Positions 54,451-63,472 of a DNA stretch of 64,000 nt are shown here, piece after piece; the first letter of the stretch is position 1; the number at the start of each line of letters is the position of its first letter. The stretch is from contig JAUYQZ010000030.1 of NCBI GenBank assembly GCA_030695415.1, forward strand, positions 62,001-126,000, read 5' to 3'. The notes beneath the pieces are model-generated. The model was not told the origin of the DNA and ran no database searches. It worked only from the letters and a program-made list of their open reading frames with translations. This stretch comes from Hylemonella sp. Its GTDB lineage: Bacteria; Pseudomonadota; Gammaproteobacteria; Burkholderiales; Burkholderiaceae_C. The translations under genes were made by a program, and so were the position numbers.

Positions 54451-54489
54451 ACCCGGCCGAGCTGAACGCTATGCCGGGTTTTTGTTTTT
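54451..54489 (+). terminator. Riboswitch-controlled intrinsic terminator before metX
   Basis: ACCCGGC (54451-54457) pairs with GCCGGGT (54473-54479), followed by TTTTTGTTTTT. In its loop AGCTGAAC (54460-54467) is exactly complementary to GTTCAGCT (54414-54421), which overlaps the 3' pseudoknot strand of the riboswitch. So an antiterminator competes with the SAM-bound fold. With SAM bound, the terminator should form and metX expression should stop. Confidence 0.85.
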
Positions 54490-54499
54490 GAAGCCACCG

Positions 54500-55645
54500 A
54501 TGTTGATTGCCCAGCCTCAGGCCATGACCTTCGACGCCGCCCTGCCCCTGCAGAGCGGCGCGAGCATCCGCGGCTACACGTTGGCCTACGAGACCTACGG
54601 CACGCTCAATGCCGACAAGTCCAACGCCGTGCTGATCTGCCATGCGCTCAACGCCTCGCACCACGTGGCCGGCGTCTACGAAGGCCAGCCGAAAAGCGAG
54701 GGCTGGTGGGACAACATGATCGGCCCGGGCAAGCCGGTGGATACCGACCGGTTTTTCGTGATTGGCGTCAACAACCTGGGTTCCTGCTTCGGCTCCACGG
54801 GACCCATGCATGTCAACCCGGACACGGGCAAGGTCTATGGTGCCGACTTCCCGGTGGTGACGGTGGAAGACTGGGTCAACGCCCAGGCCCGCCTGCTCGA
54901 TGGGATGGGCATCCAGACCCTGGCGGCTGTCATGGGCGGTAGCCTGGGCGGCATGCAGGCTTTGAGCTGGACACTGCAGTACCCCGGGCGTGTGCGCCAC
55001 GCCGTGGTGGTGGCCAGCGCACCCAACCTCAATGCCGAGAACATCGCTTTCAACGAAGTGGCGCGTCGCGCCATCGTGACCGACCCGGATTTCCATGGCG
55101 GCCACTTCTACGAACACGGCGTGATCCCCAAGCGCGGTCTGCGCATCGCACGCATGATCGGCCACATCACCTACCTGAGCGACGACGTCATGAACGAGAA
55201 GTTCGGACGCGAACTCCGCAGTGCCGTGGCGGGCACCGTGCGCGAGGCCTACCAGTACAGCACGCAGGACATCGAATTCCAGATCGAGAGCTACCTGCGT
55301 TACCAGGGCGACAAGTTCAGCGAGTACTTCGACGCCAACACCTACCTGCTGATCACCCGGGCGCTGGATTATTTCGACCCGGCACGACGGCACGACGGCG
55401 ATCTGAGCCGCGCACTGGCGGCGGCGCGCTGCAAGTTCCTGCTCGTGAGTTTCAGCACCGACTGGCGGTTCTCGCCCAAGCGCAGCCGCGAGATCGTCAA
55501 GGCCCTGCTCGACAACCGGCGCGAACTCAGCTACGCCGAGATCGACGCCCCCCACGGGCACGACGCCTTCCTGCTGGACGATGCGCGTTATACGAAACTT
55601 GTGCGCTCCTACTTTGAAGGCATAAGCAGGGAGATCACGGCATGA
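54500..55645 (+). CDS. metX: Homoserine O-acetyl/succinyltransferase
   Basis: 381 residues from the ATG at 54500; a much longer upstream frame runs through the riboswitch and is not credible. It is an alpha/beta hydrolase of the MetX type: [20 protein letters not shown], nucleophile in [26 protein letters not shown] with the catalytic Asp, and [12 protein letters not shown] with the His. It activates homoserine for methionine synthesis. It overlaps metW by 4 bp, a pairing characteristic of proteobacterial MetX, where MetW is needed for activity. Confidence 0.96.
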   Translation: MLIAQPQAMTFDAALPLQSGASIRGYTLAYETYGTLNADKSNAVLICHALNASHHVAGVYEGQPKSEGWWDNMIGPGKPVDTDRFFVIGVNNLGSCFGSTGPMHVNPDTGKVYGADFPVVTVEDWVNAQARLLDGMGIQTLAAVMGGSLGGMQALSWTLQYPGRVRHAVVVASAPNLNAENIAFNEVARRAIVTDPDFHGGHFYEHGVIPKRGLRIARMIGHITYLSDDVMNEKFGRELRSAVAGTVREAYQYSTQDIEFQIESYLRYQGDKFSEYFDANTYLLITRALDYFDPARRHDGDLSRALAAARCKFLLVSFSTDWRFSPKRSREIVKALLDNRRELSYAEIDAPHGHDAFLLDDARYTKLVRSYFEGISREITA

Positions 55646-56223
55646 GCGACCGCCTGACCCTGGAAACCATCGCCAGCCTGGTGCCACAAGGTGCCCGAGT
55701 GCTGGACCTGGGCTGTGGCGACGGCGCCCTGCTGGCCCATCTGCAGGCCGCGCGCGGCTGCAGCGGCTACGGCATCGAGATCGCCGACGACAACGTGCTG
55801 GCCTGTGTGCAGCGCGGCGTCAGCGTCATCCAGCTCAACCTGGACGAAGGCCTGGCCCTGTTCGAAGACCAGAGCTTCGACGTGGTGCTGCAGATCGATA
55901 CCCTGCAGCATCTGCGCAATGCCGAGACCGTGTTGCGCGAGACGGCGCGCGTGGGTCGCATGGGCATCGTGGCGTTTCCCAATTTTGCGCACTGGCCCAA
56001 CCGCCTGAGCGTGCTGGGCGGACGCATGCCGGTGACGCGCCGCCTGCCCTACCAGTGGTACGACACGCCCAATATCCGCGTCGGCACACATGCCGATCTG
56101 GAGGTGCTGGCGCAACGCAACGGCCTGCAGATTCTCGACAGCTTTGGTCTGCACAACGGTCGCTTGCGGCGCTTCATGCCCAATCTGTTGGCCAGCACGG
56201 CGGTGCTGAAGTTTTCGCGTTGA
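55642..56223 (+). CDS. metW: Methionine biosynthesis protein MetW
   Basis: 193 residues. SAM-methyltransferase-like fold with [30 protein letters not shown] and [20 protein letters not shown]. Start overlaps the metX stop (ATGA). In betaproteobacteria and relatives, MetW forms a complex with MetX. It shares the SAM-II control of metX. hpt follows after 20 bp. Confidence 0.95.
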   Translation: MSDRLTLETIASLVPQGARVLDLGCGDGALLAHLQAARGCSGYGIEIADDNVLACVQRGVSVIQLNLDEGLALFEDQSFDVVLQIDTLQHLRNAETVLRETARVGRMGIVAFPNFAHWPNRLSVLGGRMPVTRRLPYQWYDTPNIRVGTHADLEVLAQRNGLQILDSFGLHNGRLRRFMPNLLASTAVLKFSR

Positions 56224-56243
56224 CCCCTTACTCAGAGCCGACC

Positions 56244-56828
56244 ATGTCTGCCACTCCAGAAACGAGCGCTCAGGCCCACGCGAACAAGGCCCGCGCCCTG
56301 CTGACCCAGGGCACCGAGGTGTTTGATGCTGCAGCCGTGCAGGCTGCGCTGGCCCGGATGGCCGACCAGATCAATGCCCGTTTTGAGCAGGAGGGTGCGC
56401 CCGCTTTTCCCCTCGTGTTGGGCGTGATGGGGGGTGCGGTCGTGTTTGCGGGCCAACTCCTGACCCGCCTGAGTTTTCCCCTGGAGTTCGATTACATCCA
56501 CGTCACCCGCTATGGCGCCAAAGACCACGGTGGGCGCATCGAGTGGAAAGTGGAGCCGCGCGCCGATGTGCGCGGGCGCATCGTGATCGTGCTCGACGAC
56601 ATCCTCGATGAGGGGGAGACGCTGGCGCACGTGAAGGAGCGTCTGCTGGCGATGGGGGCGGCGGAAGTGCTGCTGGCCGTGTTCGCCGACAAGGCCATCG
56701 GCAAGCCCAAACCGGCCCGGCCCGACTATGTGGGCCTCGTGGTGCCCAACAAGTTTCTGGTGGGCTACGGCATGGACGCCTACGGCTACTGGCGCAACCT
56801 GCCGGGCATCTGGGCGCTCGACCTCTAG
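56244..56828 (+). CDS. hpt: Hypoxanthine-guanine phosphoribosyltransferase
   Basis: 194 residues from the ATG at 56244. PRPP site IVIVLDDILDEGETLAHVKE, the flexible-loop region FDYIHVTRYGAKDHGGRIEW, and the late DYVGLVVPNKFLVGYGMDAY. It salvages hypoxanthine and guanine to IMP and GMP. It lies 20 bp after metW and may share the transcript or have its own promoter. Confidence 0.93.
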   Translation: MSATPETSAQAHANKARALLTQGTEVFDAAAVQAALARMADQINARFEQEGAPAFPLVLGVMGGAVVFAGQLLTRLSFPLEFDYIHVTRYGAKDHGGRIEWKVEPRADVRGRIVIVLDDILDEGETLAHVKERLLAMGAAEVLLAVFADKAIGKPKPARPDYVGLVVPNKFLVGYGMDAYGYWRNLPGIWALDL

Positions 56829-56852
56829 CGGTACCGCACGCCGGCTGGTGTC

Positions 56853-58160
56853 TCAGGCGCCCGCCGCGCTGCCGTAGCCCATGGTCCGGGGCAGCCAGAG
56901 CACGATCTCGGGAAAGACGGTGATCGCCACCAACAGCCCGAGCAACATCACCAGGAAGAGCCAGCCCTCGCGCATCATCTCGCCGATGGGAATGCCGGTC
57001 AGCGCCTTGGTGACGAAGAGCAGCATGCCGAAGGGCGGGTGGATCAGGCCGATCATCATGTTGAGCACCACCAGCACGCCGAAGTGCACCAGGTCCACCC
57101 CCAGCATCTTGGCCGCGGGCAGCAGCATGGGCACGAAGACCAGCAGCAGCACCGACACATCGAGGAAACAGCCCAGAACCAGGAAAAGGGCATTCACCAT
57201 GAACAGGAACTGCAGGCGGCTCAGTTGCAGGCCCTCGACCCAGGCGGCCATGGCCTGGGGCACGCCTTCGGCGGTGAACGCGTAGTTCAGCATGAAGGAG
57301 CCGGCCAGGATGATGGTGATCACGGCACTGGCGCGTGTGGATTCGAGCACCACACCCCAGAACGAGCGCCAGCTCAGCGCACGGAACACCACGGCGGCCA
57401 GGACCAGCGCGTGCAGGGCCGCGACGGCCGCGGCCTCGGTGGGCGTGAAGGCACCCGAGTAGATGCCACCCAGCAGCACGATGGGCATGGACAGCGGCAA
57501 GGCGCCGCGAAACAGGATGCCCGGCCAGTCCTTGAGCGGTACTGGGGCCTCGCGCGGCATCTGGCGCTTATGGGCGATGTAATAGACGACACCCATCATC
57601 AGCAGCGTCATGCACACCCCTGGCACCACACCGCCGAGGAACAGCGCGCCGACCGAGGCACCCGAGACCAGGGCGTAGATCACCATGGGGATGGAGGGCG
57701 GGATGATGGGCCCGAGCGTGGCGCTGGCCACCACCACGGCCCCGGCGAAGCCGCGGCTGTAGCCCGGCTTCTTGAGCATCTGCTTGATGGTCACCAGGCC
57801 CGGCCCGGCCGCGTCGGCGATCGCGCTGCCGCTCATGCCAGAGAAGATCACGCTGACCAGGATGTCGACCTGCGCCAGGCCGCCGCGCATCCGGCCCACC
57901 AGGATGCGGCAGAAGTCGAAGATGCGTTCGCTGACCGTGCCCGCGTTCATGATGTTGGCGGCAAAGACGAAAAGCGGCACCGCCAGCAGCACGTAGCTGT
58001 TGTACAGGCCGTTGCTGACCTGCTCGGCCACCAGGCCCAGGTCCTGGCCCTTGACCAGCAGGTAGGCGACGCCCGACATCAGCATGGAAAAACCGATGGG
58101 CATGCGCAGCAGCATGCCGGCCAGCACCACGCCCACCAGGGCCCACAGCGCCAGGCTCAT
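56853..58160 (-). CDS. dctM: TRAP transporter large permease (DctM)
   Basis: 435 residues from the ATG at 58160, overlapping dctQ by 4 bp. About twelve membrane segments in the DctM pattern: MSLALWALVGVVLAGMLLRM, MSGSAIADAAGPGLVTIKQM, PGYSRGFAGAVVVASATLGP, then IIPPSIPMVIYAL. It forms the Na+-driven solute channel with DctQ. The substrate is unknown; TRAP systems carry C4-dicarboxylates and many other organic acids. Confidence 0.94.
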   Translation of the reverse strand: MSLALWALVGVVLAGMLLRMPIGFSMLMSGVAYLLVKGQDLGLVAEQVSNGLYNSYVLLAVPLFVFAANIMNAGTVSERIFDFCRILVGRMRGGLAQVDILVSVIFSGMSGSAIADAAGPGLVTIKQMLKKPGYSRGFAGAVVVASATLGPIIPPSIPMVIYALVSGASVGALFLGGVVPGVCMTLLMMGVVYYIAHKRQMPREAPVPLKDWPGILFRGALPLSMPIVLLGGIYSGAFTPTEAAAVAALHALVLAAVVFRALSWRSFWGVVLESTRASAVITIILAGSFMLNYAFTAEGVPQAMAAWVEGLQLSRLQFLFMVNALFLVLGCFLDVSVLLLVFVPMLLPAAKMLGVDLVHFGVLVVLNMMIGLIHPPFGMLLFVTKALTGIPIGEMMREGWLFLVMLLGLLVAITVFPEIVLWLPRTMGYGSAAGA

Positions 58161-58636
58161 GAGGCGTACTCCAGATCGTCCAGCCCCTGACCCCGCCAGG
58201 CCCGCCAAAGGCCATGAAGGCTGCGCACCACCAGGGCCAGCAGCAGCAGCACAAAGGGTAGGAAAACCCATTCAAATGACAGGCCGAGCACGGGCGTGCC
58301 CTCGCGCCCCATGAAATGCACATAGTCCCAACTGGCGGGAATGGCCACTGCCGCCAAGCCGCCGATCATCAGATGGCCGACGATGCGCATCGAGCGGCGC
58401 ACGCGCCGGCTCACGCTGTTCCACAGCAGGTCGAACACCACGTGCTCGCGCTCGGGCACCATGAAAGCCGAGGCCCAGAGAATGACCCACAGGTACAGCA
58501 CCACGGCCAGCTCATCGGTCCACGGTAACGGCCGGTTGAAGCCGAAGCGGGCCCCGATCTGCACCAGGAAGACCCCGAACAGACTCAGAAACATCAGCCC
58601 ACCCAGTGTCTGGGCGGCCTTGCGCAGCAGGCCCAT
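58157..58636 (-). CDS. dctQ: TRAP transporter small permease (DctQ)
   Basis: 159 residues with four membrane segments, as in DctQ. Family features include PLPWTDELAVVLYLWVILWA and MVPEREHVVFDLLWNSVSRR. It lies 242 bp downstream of dctP; the intervening DNA holds a large inverted-repeat element. It ends within the dctM start (4-bp overlap). Confidence 0.9.
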   Translation of the reverse strand: MGLLRKAAQTLGGLMFLSLFGVFLVQIGARFGFNRPLPWTDELAVVLYLWVILWASAFMVPEREHVVFDLLWNSVSRRVRRSMRIVGHLMIGGLAAVAIPASWDYVHFMGREGTPVLGLSFEWVFLPFVLLLLALVVRSLHGLWRAWRGQGLDDLEYAS

Positions 58637-58657
58637 GAACCTAGAAGCCGCCGTTGG

Positions 58658-58775
58658 ACGCGCCCGAGCGGGCCGTCATGGCGTGGGCTGGCAAGGCGTG
58701 ACGACGCGGCAGGCTCGTGCCTGCGAGAAGGAGCAACGCCGCCAGGTCGCGCCAGGGCGGCCCGCTCGGGCGCGT
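58658..58775. repeat. 118-bp structured inverted-repeat element between dctP and dctQ
   Basis: An 18-bp perfect inverted repeat (58658-58675 with 58758-58775, arm ACGCGCCCGAGCGGGCCG) encloses 82 bp. Inside are a nested GGCGT/ACGCC pair (58695-58699 with 58736-58740) and an inner hairpin GCAGGC-TCGT-GCCTGC (58709-58724). No gene or transposase is present. It could be a REP-like or MITE-like element, or an RNA structure that separates dctP expression from dctQM. No T-run follows any arm. Confidence 0.6.
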
Positions 58776-58878
58776 AGCGCTCCCACCCATGCGGTGAACT
58801 GCTTCGTGAGTACAACAGTGAGTGTTCATGTGACTGGTCCAGCGGGTGTCAGCGGTCAACTGCGGTTTCTAGGTTGAA

Positions 58879-59883
58879 TCAGCGGGTGGCGTTGATGCGC
58901 TCGAGCAGGCCGGCCGGCCAGACCTTGGCGTAGTCAGAGCGGGCGTACGTGGCTTGCACCGATGTGCGGAAAGCCTCGACATCGGGTGTGCTGACTTGCA
59001 AGCCCTGCTGCCGGAAGAAGTCCACCAGCTGGCCTTCTTCCTTGATGCGGTTCTCGTTGTTGAACTTCGCCGCAGCCTGCGCCGCGGCCGTCACGTTCTG
59101 CTTCTGCGCTGGCGTCAGGGCATTCCAGCTCTTGTTGGAGATGGTGATGAAGAGGCTGTCGACCAGGTGCTGGGTCAGCACCAGCTGTTTGGTCACCTCG
59201 TAGAACTTGGCGGCGCGCGCCGTGGGCAGCGGGTTGTCCTGGCCGTCAATGGTGCCGGTCTTCAGGCCCAGATAGACCTCACCGAAGGCCAGCGGCGTGG
59301 CGGTGGCGCCCAGTGCGTCACCCAGAAACAGCCATTCCCTGGTGCCGGGCATGCGCAGCTTCACGCCCTTGAGGTCGGCCGGCGTGCGCACCGGCCGCAC
59401 GTCGCGCAGATTGAGCTGGCGGGTGCCCAGGTAGACCGTCGAGAGCACGGTCACGCCCATCTTGTCGGACACGGCCTTGAACAGCTCGGTGCCGATGGGG
59501 CCGTTGAAGACTTTCTGTTGATGCTGCGGATCCCGCACCACATAACCGGCCGTGAAGATCGAGAAGGCGGGCACCAGCTTGGCGATATCGAAGGCCGAGA
59601 TCGACGCCAGCTCCAGATTGCCGCGCGCCATGGCAACCGGCTCGGCGCCCTGCTTGAAGAGCGAGGCGTTCAGGTTGATCTGTACGTCGAACTGGCTGGG
59701 CGCGGACTTCTCCAGCGACTCCTTGAAAACAGTCCACATTTTTGCGTGCCAGTCGTCGGGCACGGCAGGGGAGGAGACGCGCAGGGGAATCCTGACCTGA
59801 GCGACGGTCGGCGGGGCCAGGCCGCCAAGGGCCGCGGCGCAGGCCACCAGCAGGCTGCGGCGCAGGGGAGAGGCTGTCGTCAC
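58879..59883 (-). CDS. dctP: TRAP transporter substrate-binding protein (DctP)
   Basis: 334 residues from a GTG at 59883 with CAGGAGACACCC before it; a much longer in-frame reading runs antisense through the peptidase gene and is rejected. The signal peptide (ending APPTVAQ) leads to the DctP fold: SLFKQGAEPVAMARGNLELA, LRMPGTREWLFLGDALGATA with the conserved ligand-binding arginine, and AFGEVYLGLKTGTIDGQDNP. It captures the solute in the periplasm for DctQM. It is divergent from the M20 peptidase. Confidence 0.93.
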   Translation of the reverse strand: MTTASPLRRSLLVACAAALGGLAPPTVAQVRIPLRVSSPAVPDDWHAKMWTVFKESLEKSAPSQFDVQINLNASLFKQGAEPVAMARGNLELASISAFDIAKLVPAFSIFTAGYVVRDPQHQQKVFNGPIGTELFKAVSDKMGVTVLSTVYLGTRQLNLRDVRPVRTPADLKGVKLRMPGTREWLFLGDALGATATPLAFGEVYLGLKTGTIDGQDNPLPTARAAKFYEVTKQLVLTQHLVDSLFITISNKSWNALTPAQKQNVTAAAQAAAKFNNENRIKEEGQLVDFFRQQGLQVSTPDVEAFRTSVQATYARSDYAKVWPAGLLERINATR

Positions 59884-59967
59884 GGGTGTCTCCTGGAGGT
59901 TCTGAGAGTGTAAGCAGGCCGGGGATGAATATACTGGCAGCGGCCCAGCATTTCGACAAGGATGCGC

Positions 59968-61443
59968 ATGAATACCCGTGCCCCCCAAACCGTGCTCGAT
60001 ACCGCCCAGGCGCTGGAGGAGATCAGCCGCGCCTGGGACGGGGACATCGTGCATCAGCTCAGCGATTACATCGCCATTCCCGCCAAGTCGCCCATGTTCG
60101 ATCCGCAGTGGGCACAGCATGGCTACATCGACACCGTGGTGCGCCAGGCGGCGGCCTGGGTTGAGGCGCAGAAGGTCGAGGGCCTGAAACTCGAGGTGAT
60201 CAGGCTCGAGGGCCGCACGCCGGTGATCTTCTTCGAACTGCCGGCCAGCCGGGGTGCATCGGACGCCGCGGTGTCCGCCCAGACCGTGCTCATGTACGGC
60301 CACCTGGACAAACAACCCGAGTTCAGCGGCTGGCGCAAGGACCTTGGTCCCTGGACCCCCAAGTACGAGGACGGCAAGCTCTATGGCCGCGGCGGCGCCG
60401 ATGACGGCTACGCCATCTACGCCAGCATCGCGGCCATTGCCGCGCTGAAAAGCCAGAAACTCGCGCATCCGCGCATCGTCGGCCTGATCGAGACCTGCGA
60501 GGAAAGCGGCTCCTATGATCTCCTGCCCTATGTGGACGCCTTGCGCGCCCGCCTGGGCGACGTGGGTCTGGTGGTCTGCCTGGACTCGGGGGCCGGCAAC
60601 TACGACCAGCTCTGGCTGACCACCAGCCTGCGCGGGATGGCCAGCGGGGTACTGAAGGTGGAGATCCTGACCGAAGGCGTGCATTCGGGTGACGCCAGCG
60701 GCGTCGTGCCCTCGAGTTTTCGCATCCTGCGCCAGGTGCTGGACCGTCTGGAAGACAGCAAGACCGGCCGCCTGCTGCCACAGAGCTTTCATTGCGAGGT
60801 GCCCGCGGAGCGCCTGGAGCAGGCGCGCGCCACGGCCGCTATCCTGGGTGAGGAGTTGTACAAACGGTTCCCCTGGGTGCATTACGACTGCGAAGGCGAC
60901 AACCGCGTGGCCTTGCCCATGACGACGGACCCGCTGCAGGCCCTGCTCAACCGCACCTGGGTGCCCACGCTCAGCGTGACCGGCGCCGAGGGCCTGCCGG
61001 ACCTCCAGAACGCCGGCAACGTGTTGCGCCCGCACACCGCCTTCAAGCTCTCGCTGCGCCTGCCGCCCCTGGTGGAGGCGGCCACGGCCGTGCAGGAACT
61101 CAAGGCCCTGCTGGAAGACAACGCGCCTTACCAGGCGCGCGTGACCTTCGAGGCCTCGGGCTCGGCCACCGGCTGGAACGCACCGGCCACCGCGCCGTGG
61201 TTCGCGCAAGCGCTGGACGAGGCTTCGCGCAACTTCTACGGCGCCCCTTGCGGCTACATCGGCCAGGGCGGCACCATCCCGCTGATGAACATGCTGTCGC
61301 GCGGTTTTCCGAAGGCCCAGATGATGGTCTGCGGCGTGCTCGGCCCCAAGAGCAATGCCCACGGTCCCAACGAGTTCCTGCATGTGCCCTATGCCCGCAA
61401 GCTGACGGCGGCGGTGGCGCAGGTCATCGCCCAAATGGCCTGA
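59968..61443 (+). CDS. M20-family metallopeptidase
   Basis: 491 residues from the ATG at 59968, where AAGG is correctly spaced; an ATG six bases earlier touches that site. Metal-site motifs: MYGHLDKQPEFSGWR, YGRGGADDGYAIYAS, IGLIETCEESGS (read as GLIETCEESGS) and LDSGAGN, with HGPNEFLHVPYARKL near the end. M20 enzymes cleave dipeptides, N-acyl amino acids or carnosine-like substrates. Being divergent from a TRAP operon, it may process the imported compound, which is inference. A TATACT hexamer at 59930-59935 is a likely -10. Confidence 0.92.
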   Translation: MNTRAPQTVLDTAQALEEISRAWDGDIVHQLSDYIAIPAKSPMFDPQWAQHGYIDTVVRQAAAWVEAQKVEGLKLEVIRLEGRTPVIFFELPASRGASDAAVSAQTVLMYGHLDKQPEFSGWRKDLGPWTPKYEDGKLYGRGGADDGYAIYASIAAIAALKSQKLAHPRIVGLIETCEESGSYDLLPYVDALRARLGDVGLVVCLDSGAGNYDQLWLTTSLRGMASGVLKVEILTEGVHSGDASGVVPSSFRILRQVLDRLEDSKTGRLLPQSFHCEVPAERLEQARATAAILGEELYKRFPWVHYDCEGDNRVALPMTTDPLQALLNRTWVPTLSVTGAEGLPDLQNAGNVLRPHTAFKLSLRLPPLVEAATAVQELKALLEDNAPYQARVTFEASGSATGWNAPATAPWFAQALDEASRNFYGAPCGYIGQGGTIPLMNMLSRGFPKAQMMVCGVLGPKSNAHGPNEFLHVPYARKLTAAVAQVIAQMA

Positions 61444-61453
61444 AGACAAACGC

Positions 61454-62293
61454 ATGCCGGAATCCACCCTGACCACTTTTGTTGCCAGCGATGGCGACAA
61501 CCTCGCCATCCAGGACTGGCCACTGGATCCCGCCACCCCGCTGCGCGGCGTGGTGCTGCTGGTGCACGGCCTGGGCGAACATGCCGGGCGCTACGACGAG
61601 CTGGCGCAGCGGCTCAACAGCTGGGGTTTTGCTGTGCGGGGGTATGACCAGTACGGCCATGGCGAGTCCGGTGGCGTGCGCGGGGGCCTGCCCTCGGACA
61701 ACCGCCTGGTGGAAGACCTGGCCGACGTCCTGCTCAGCACGCGCAAGCGCATGGATGCGCGCTTGCCGCTTATCCTGCTGGGACACAGCATGGGCGGTCT
61801 GGTTGCGGCGAGACTGGTTGCTCTGGGGCTGGCGCCCGTGGAGGGCCTGGTGCTGTCTTCGCCCGCCTTCGATCCGGGGCTCAACGCCTTCCAGCAATTG
61901 ATGCTGGCCGTGCTGCCGGCCATTGCGCCCGGTCTGCGTGTGCGCAATGGTCTGGATCCGACATGGATCTCGCATGATCCGGAGGTGGTGCAGGCTTACC
62001 GGCAGGACAAACGGGTCCATGACCGCATCTCGGGCCGACTGGCGCGCTTCATTGCCGAGGGTGGCGCCGCAACGATCGCGGCGGCGCCGCAATGGAAGGT
62101 CCCCACGCTGCTGCTGTACGCGGGCGCGGACCGGCTGGTCAGCCCGCGTGGCAGCGCGGCCTTTGCGAAGGCCGCGCCGGCGCGGGCGGTGACGGCCCAT
62201 TGCTTCGAGGACCTGTACCACGAGGTCTTCAACGAACTGGACCGCGAACCGGTCTACGCCCGGCTGCAGCAGTGGCTGGACCAGTGGTTCTGA
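61454..62293 (+). CDS. Alpha/beta hydrolase, monoacylglycerol-lipase-like
   Basis: 279 residues. Serine-aspartate-histidine hydrolase with the nucleophile motif ILLGHSMGGLVAARL (about 110-124), oxyanion region LVHGLGEHAGRYDELAQRL, Asp in YAGADRLVSPRGS and His in EDLYHEVFNE. It resembles lysophospholipase/monoacylglycerol lipase proteins (Hydrolase_4). No signal peptide is seen, so it should be cytoplasmic. It follows the peptidase by 10 bp and is probably cotranscribed. Confidence 0.9.
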   Translation: MPESTLTTFVASDGDNLAIQDWPLDPATPLRGVVLLVHGLGEHAGRYDELAQRLNSWGFAVRGYDQYGHGESGGVRGGLPSDNRLVEDLADVLLSTRKRMDARLPLILLGHSMGGLVAARLVALGLAPVEGLVLSSPAFDPGLNAFQQLMLAVLPAIAPGLRVRNGLDPTWISHDPEVVQAYRQDKRVHDRISGRLARFIAEGGAATIAAAPQWKVPTLLLYAGADRLVSPRGSAAFAKAAPARAVTAHCFEDLYHEVFNELDREPVYARLQQWLDQWF

Positions 62294-62299
62294 TGCGGC

Positions 62300-63472
62300 T
62301 CAGGTCGCCGGGGTGACCTGGCGGCGCAAGGCCAGCCACATCAGCGCGAAACCGGTCAGTGCCACCGGCACCAGGGAACCGATGTTGAGCAGCCACCAGC
62401 CTTGCGTGGTGACCAGTGCGCCCGAGGCAAACGAGGTCAGGGCCATGACGGCAAACACGGCAAAATTGATGGCGGCCTGCGCGCGGTCCTTCTCTTCCGG
62501 CCGGTAGGACTGCAGCGCCAGCGTGGTGCTGCCCGTGAAAAGAAAGTTCCAGCCCACGCCCAGCAGGAACAGGGCGATAAGGAACTGGTGCAAATCCACG
62601 CCCGTGAGGGCGATGGCAATGCACAGGAAGTTGAGCAGCACGCCCACCCCCATGATGGTCAGTGTGCCGAAACGCTTGATCAGGTGGCCGGTGAAGAAGC
62701 CCGGCGCAAACATGCCGATCACGTGCCACTGCAGCACCAGCGCCGCATCGTCGAAGGGGTAACCGCAAACCTGCATGGCCAGTGGCGTGGCGGCCATCAG
62801 CAGGTTCATGACGCCATAGCCCAGCGCGGCGCCCACGACGGCGACGAAGAACAGGGGCTGGCGCGCGATCTCCCAGATCGGTCGGCCGCCCGAGGCGCCT
62901 GGCGCGGCCTTGGGCACGGCCGGGAAGCGCACGAAGGCCATCAGCGCCATGCCCAGCGCAGCGACCACCGCCAGCGCCAGGTAGGCGCCGGCAAAGGGCG
63001 TGGCCAGGACATTTTTCGTGTACTTGGCGAGGTTCGGGCCGATGATGGCGCCGATCAGGCCGCCGGCCAGCACCAGTGAGACGGCCTTCTCGCGGTAGCT
63101 GGGGCTCGCCAGTTCGGCGGCGGCAAAGCGGTAAAGCTGGCCGTTGGCGCTGTAGTAGCCGGCCACCACGGTGGCCGCCACCAGCATCCAGAAATTATTA
63201 CTCCAGGCCGCATAGGCGCACAGCAGGGCCGACAACAGCGCCACCACCAGGCCGATCTGGAAGGACGTCTGGCGTCCGTAGCGCGATTGGGTGCGCGCCA
63301 CCACGCCAGTGCTCAAGGCGCCGCCCACCACGTAGCCCATGACCGGCAGCGTGGCCATCCAGCCCAGCGGGGCCAGACTCAGGCCGACCAGGCCGTTGAT
63401 GGCGATGAAAACGACGTTGTTGGTGAGGAAGAGGCCTTGGCAGACGGCCAGCAGCAGCAGAGGACGGTTCAT
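62300..63472 (-). CDS. Major facilitator superfamily transporter
   Basis: 390 residues, twelve membrane segments in two six-helix halves. The first half has the loop TQSRYGRQTSFQIGLVVALL in the usual place of the RxxxR motif, and the second half has HLIKRFGTLTIMGVGVLLNF. Substrate is unknown; drug or metabolite export is common for this size. Its start overlaps the rsmE stop by 4 bp, so the two are cotranscribed leftward. It converges on the hydrolase gene, with 6 bp between their ends. Confidence 0.9.
   Translation of the reverse strand: MNRPLLLLAVCQGLFLTNNVVFIAINGLVGLSLAPLGWMATLPVMGYVVGGALSTGVVARTQSRYGRQTSFQIGLVVALLSALLCAYAAWSNNFWMLVAATVVAGYYSANGQLYRFAAAELASPSYREKAVSLVLAGGLIGAIIGPNLAKYTKNVLATPFAGAYLALAVVAALGMALMAFVRFPAVPKAAPGASGGRPIWEIARQPLFFVAVVGAALGYGVMNLLMAATPLAMQVCGYPFDDAALVLQWHVIGMFAPGFFTGHLIKRFGTLTIMGVGVLLNFLCIAIALTGVDLHQFLIALFLLGVGWNFLFTGSTTLALQSYRPEEKDRAQAAINFAVFAVMALTSFASGALVTTQGWWLLNIGSLVPVALTGFALMWLALRRQVTPAT

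Noticed and set aside
58879..61536. One 885-codon minus-strand reading frame covering dctP and the opposite strand of the M20 peptidase
   Set aside because: Only the 334 residues after the GTG at 59883 have DctP character; the rest is the GC-rich antisense of a clear peptidase gene.
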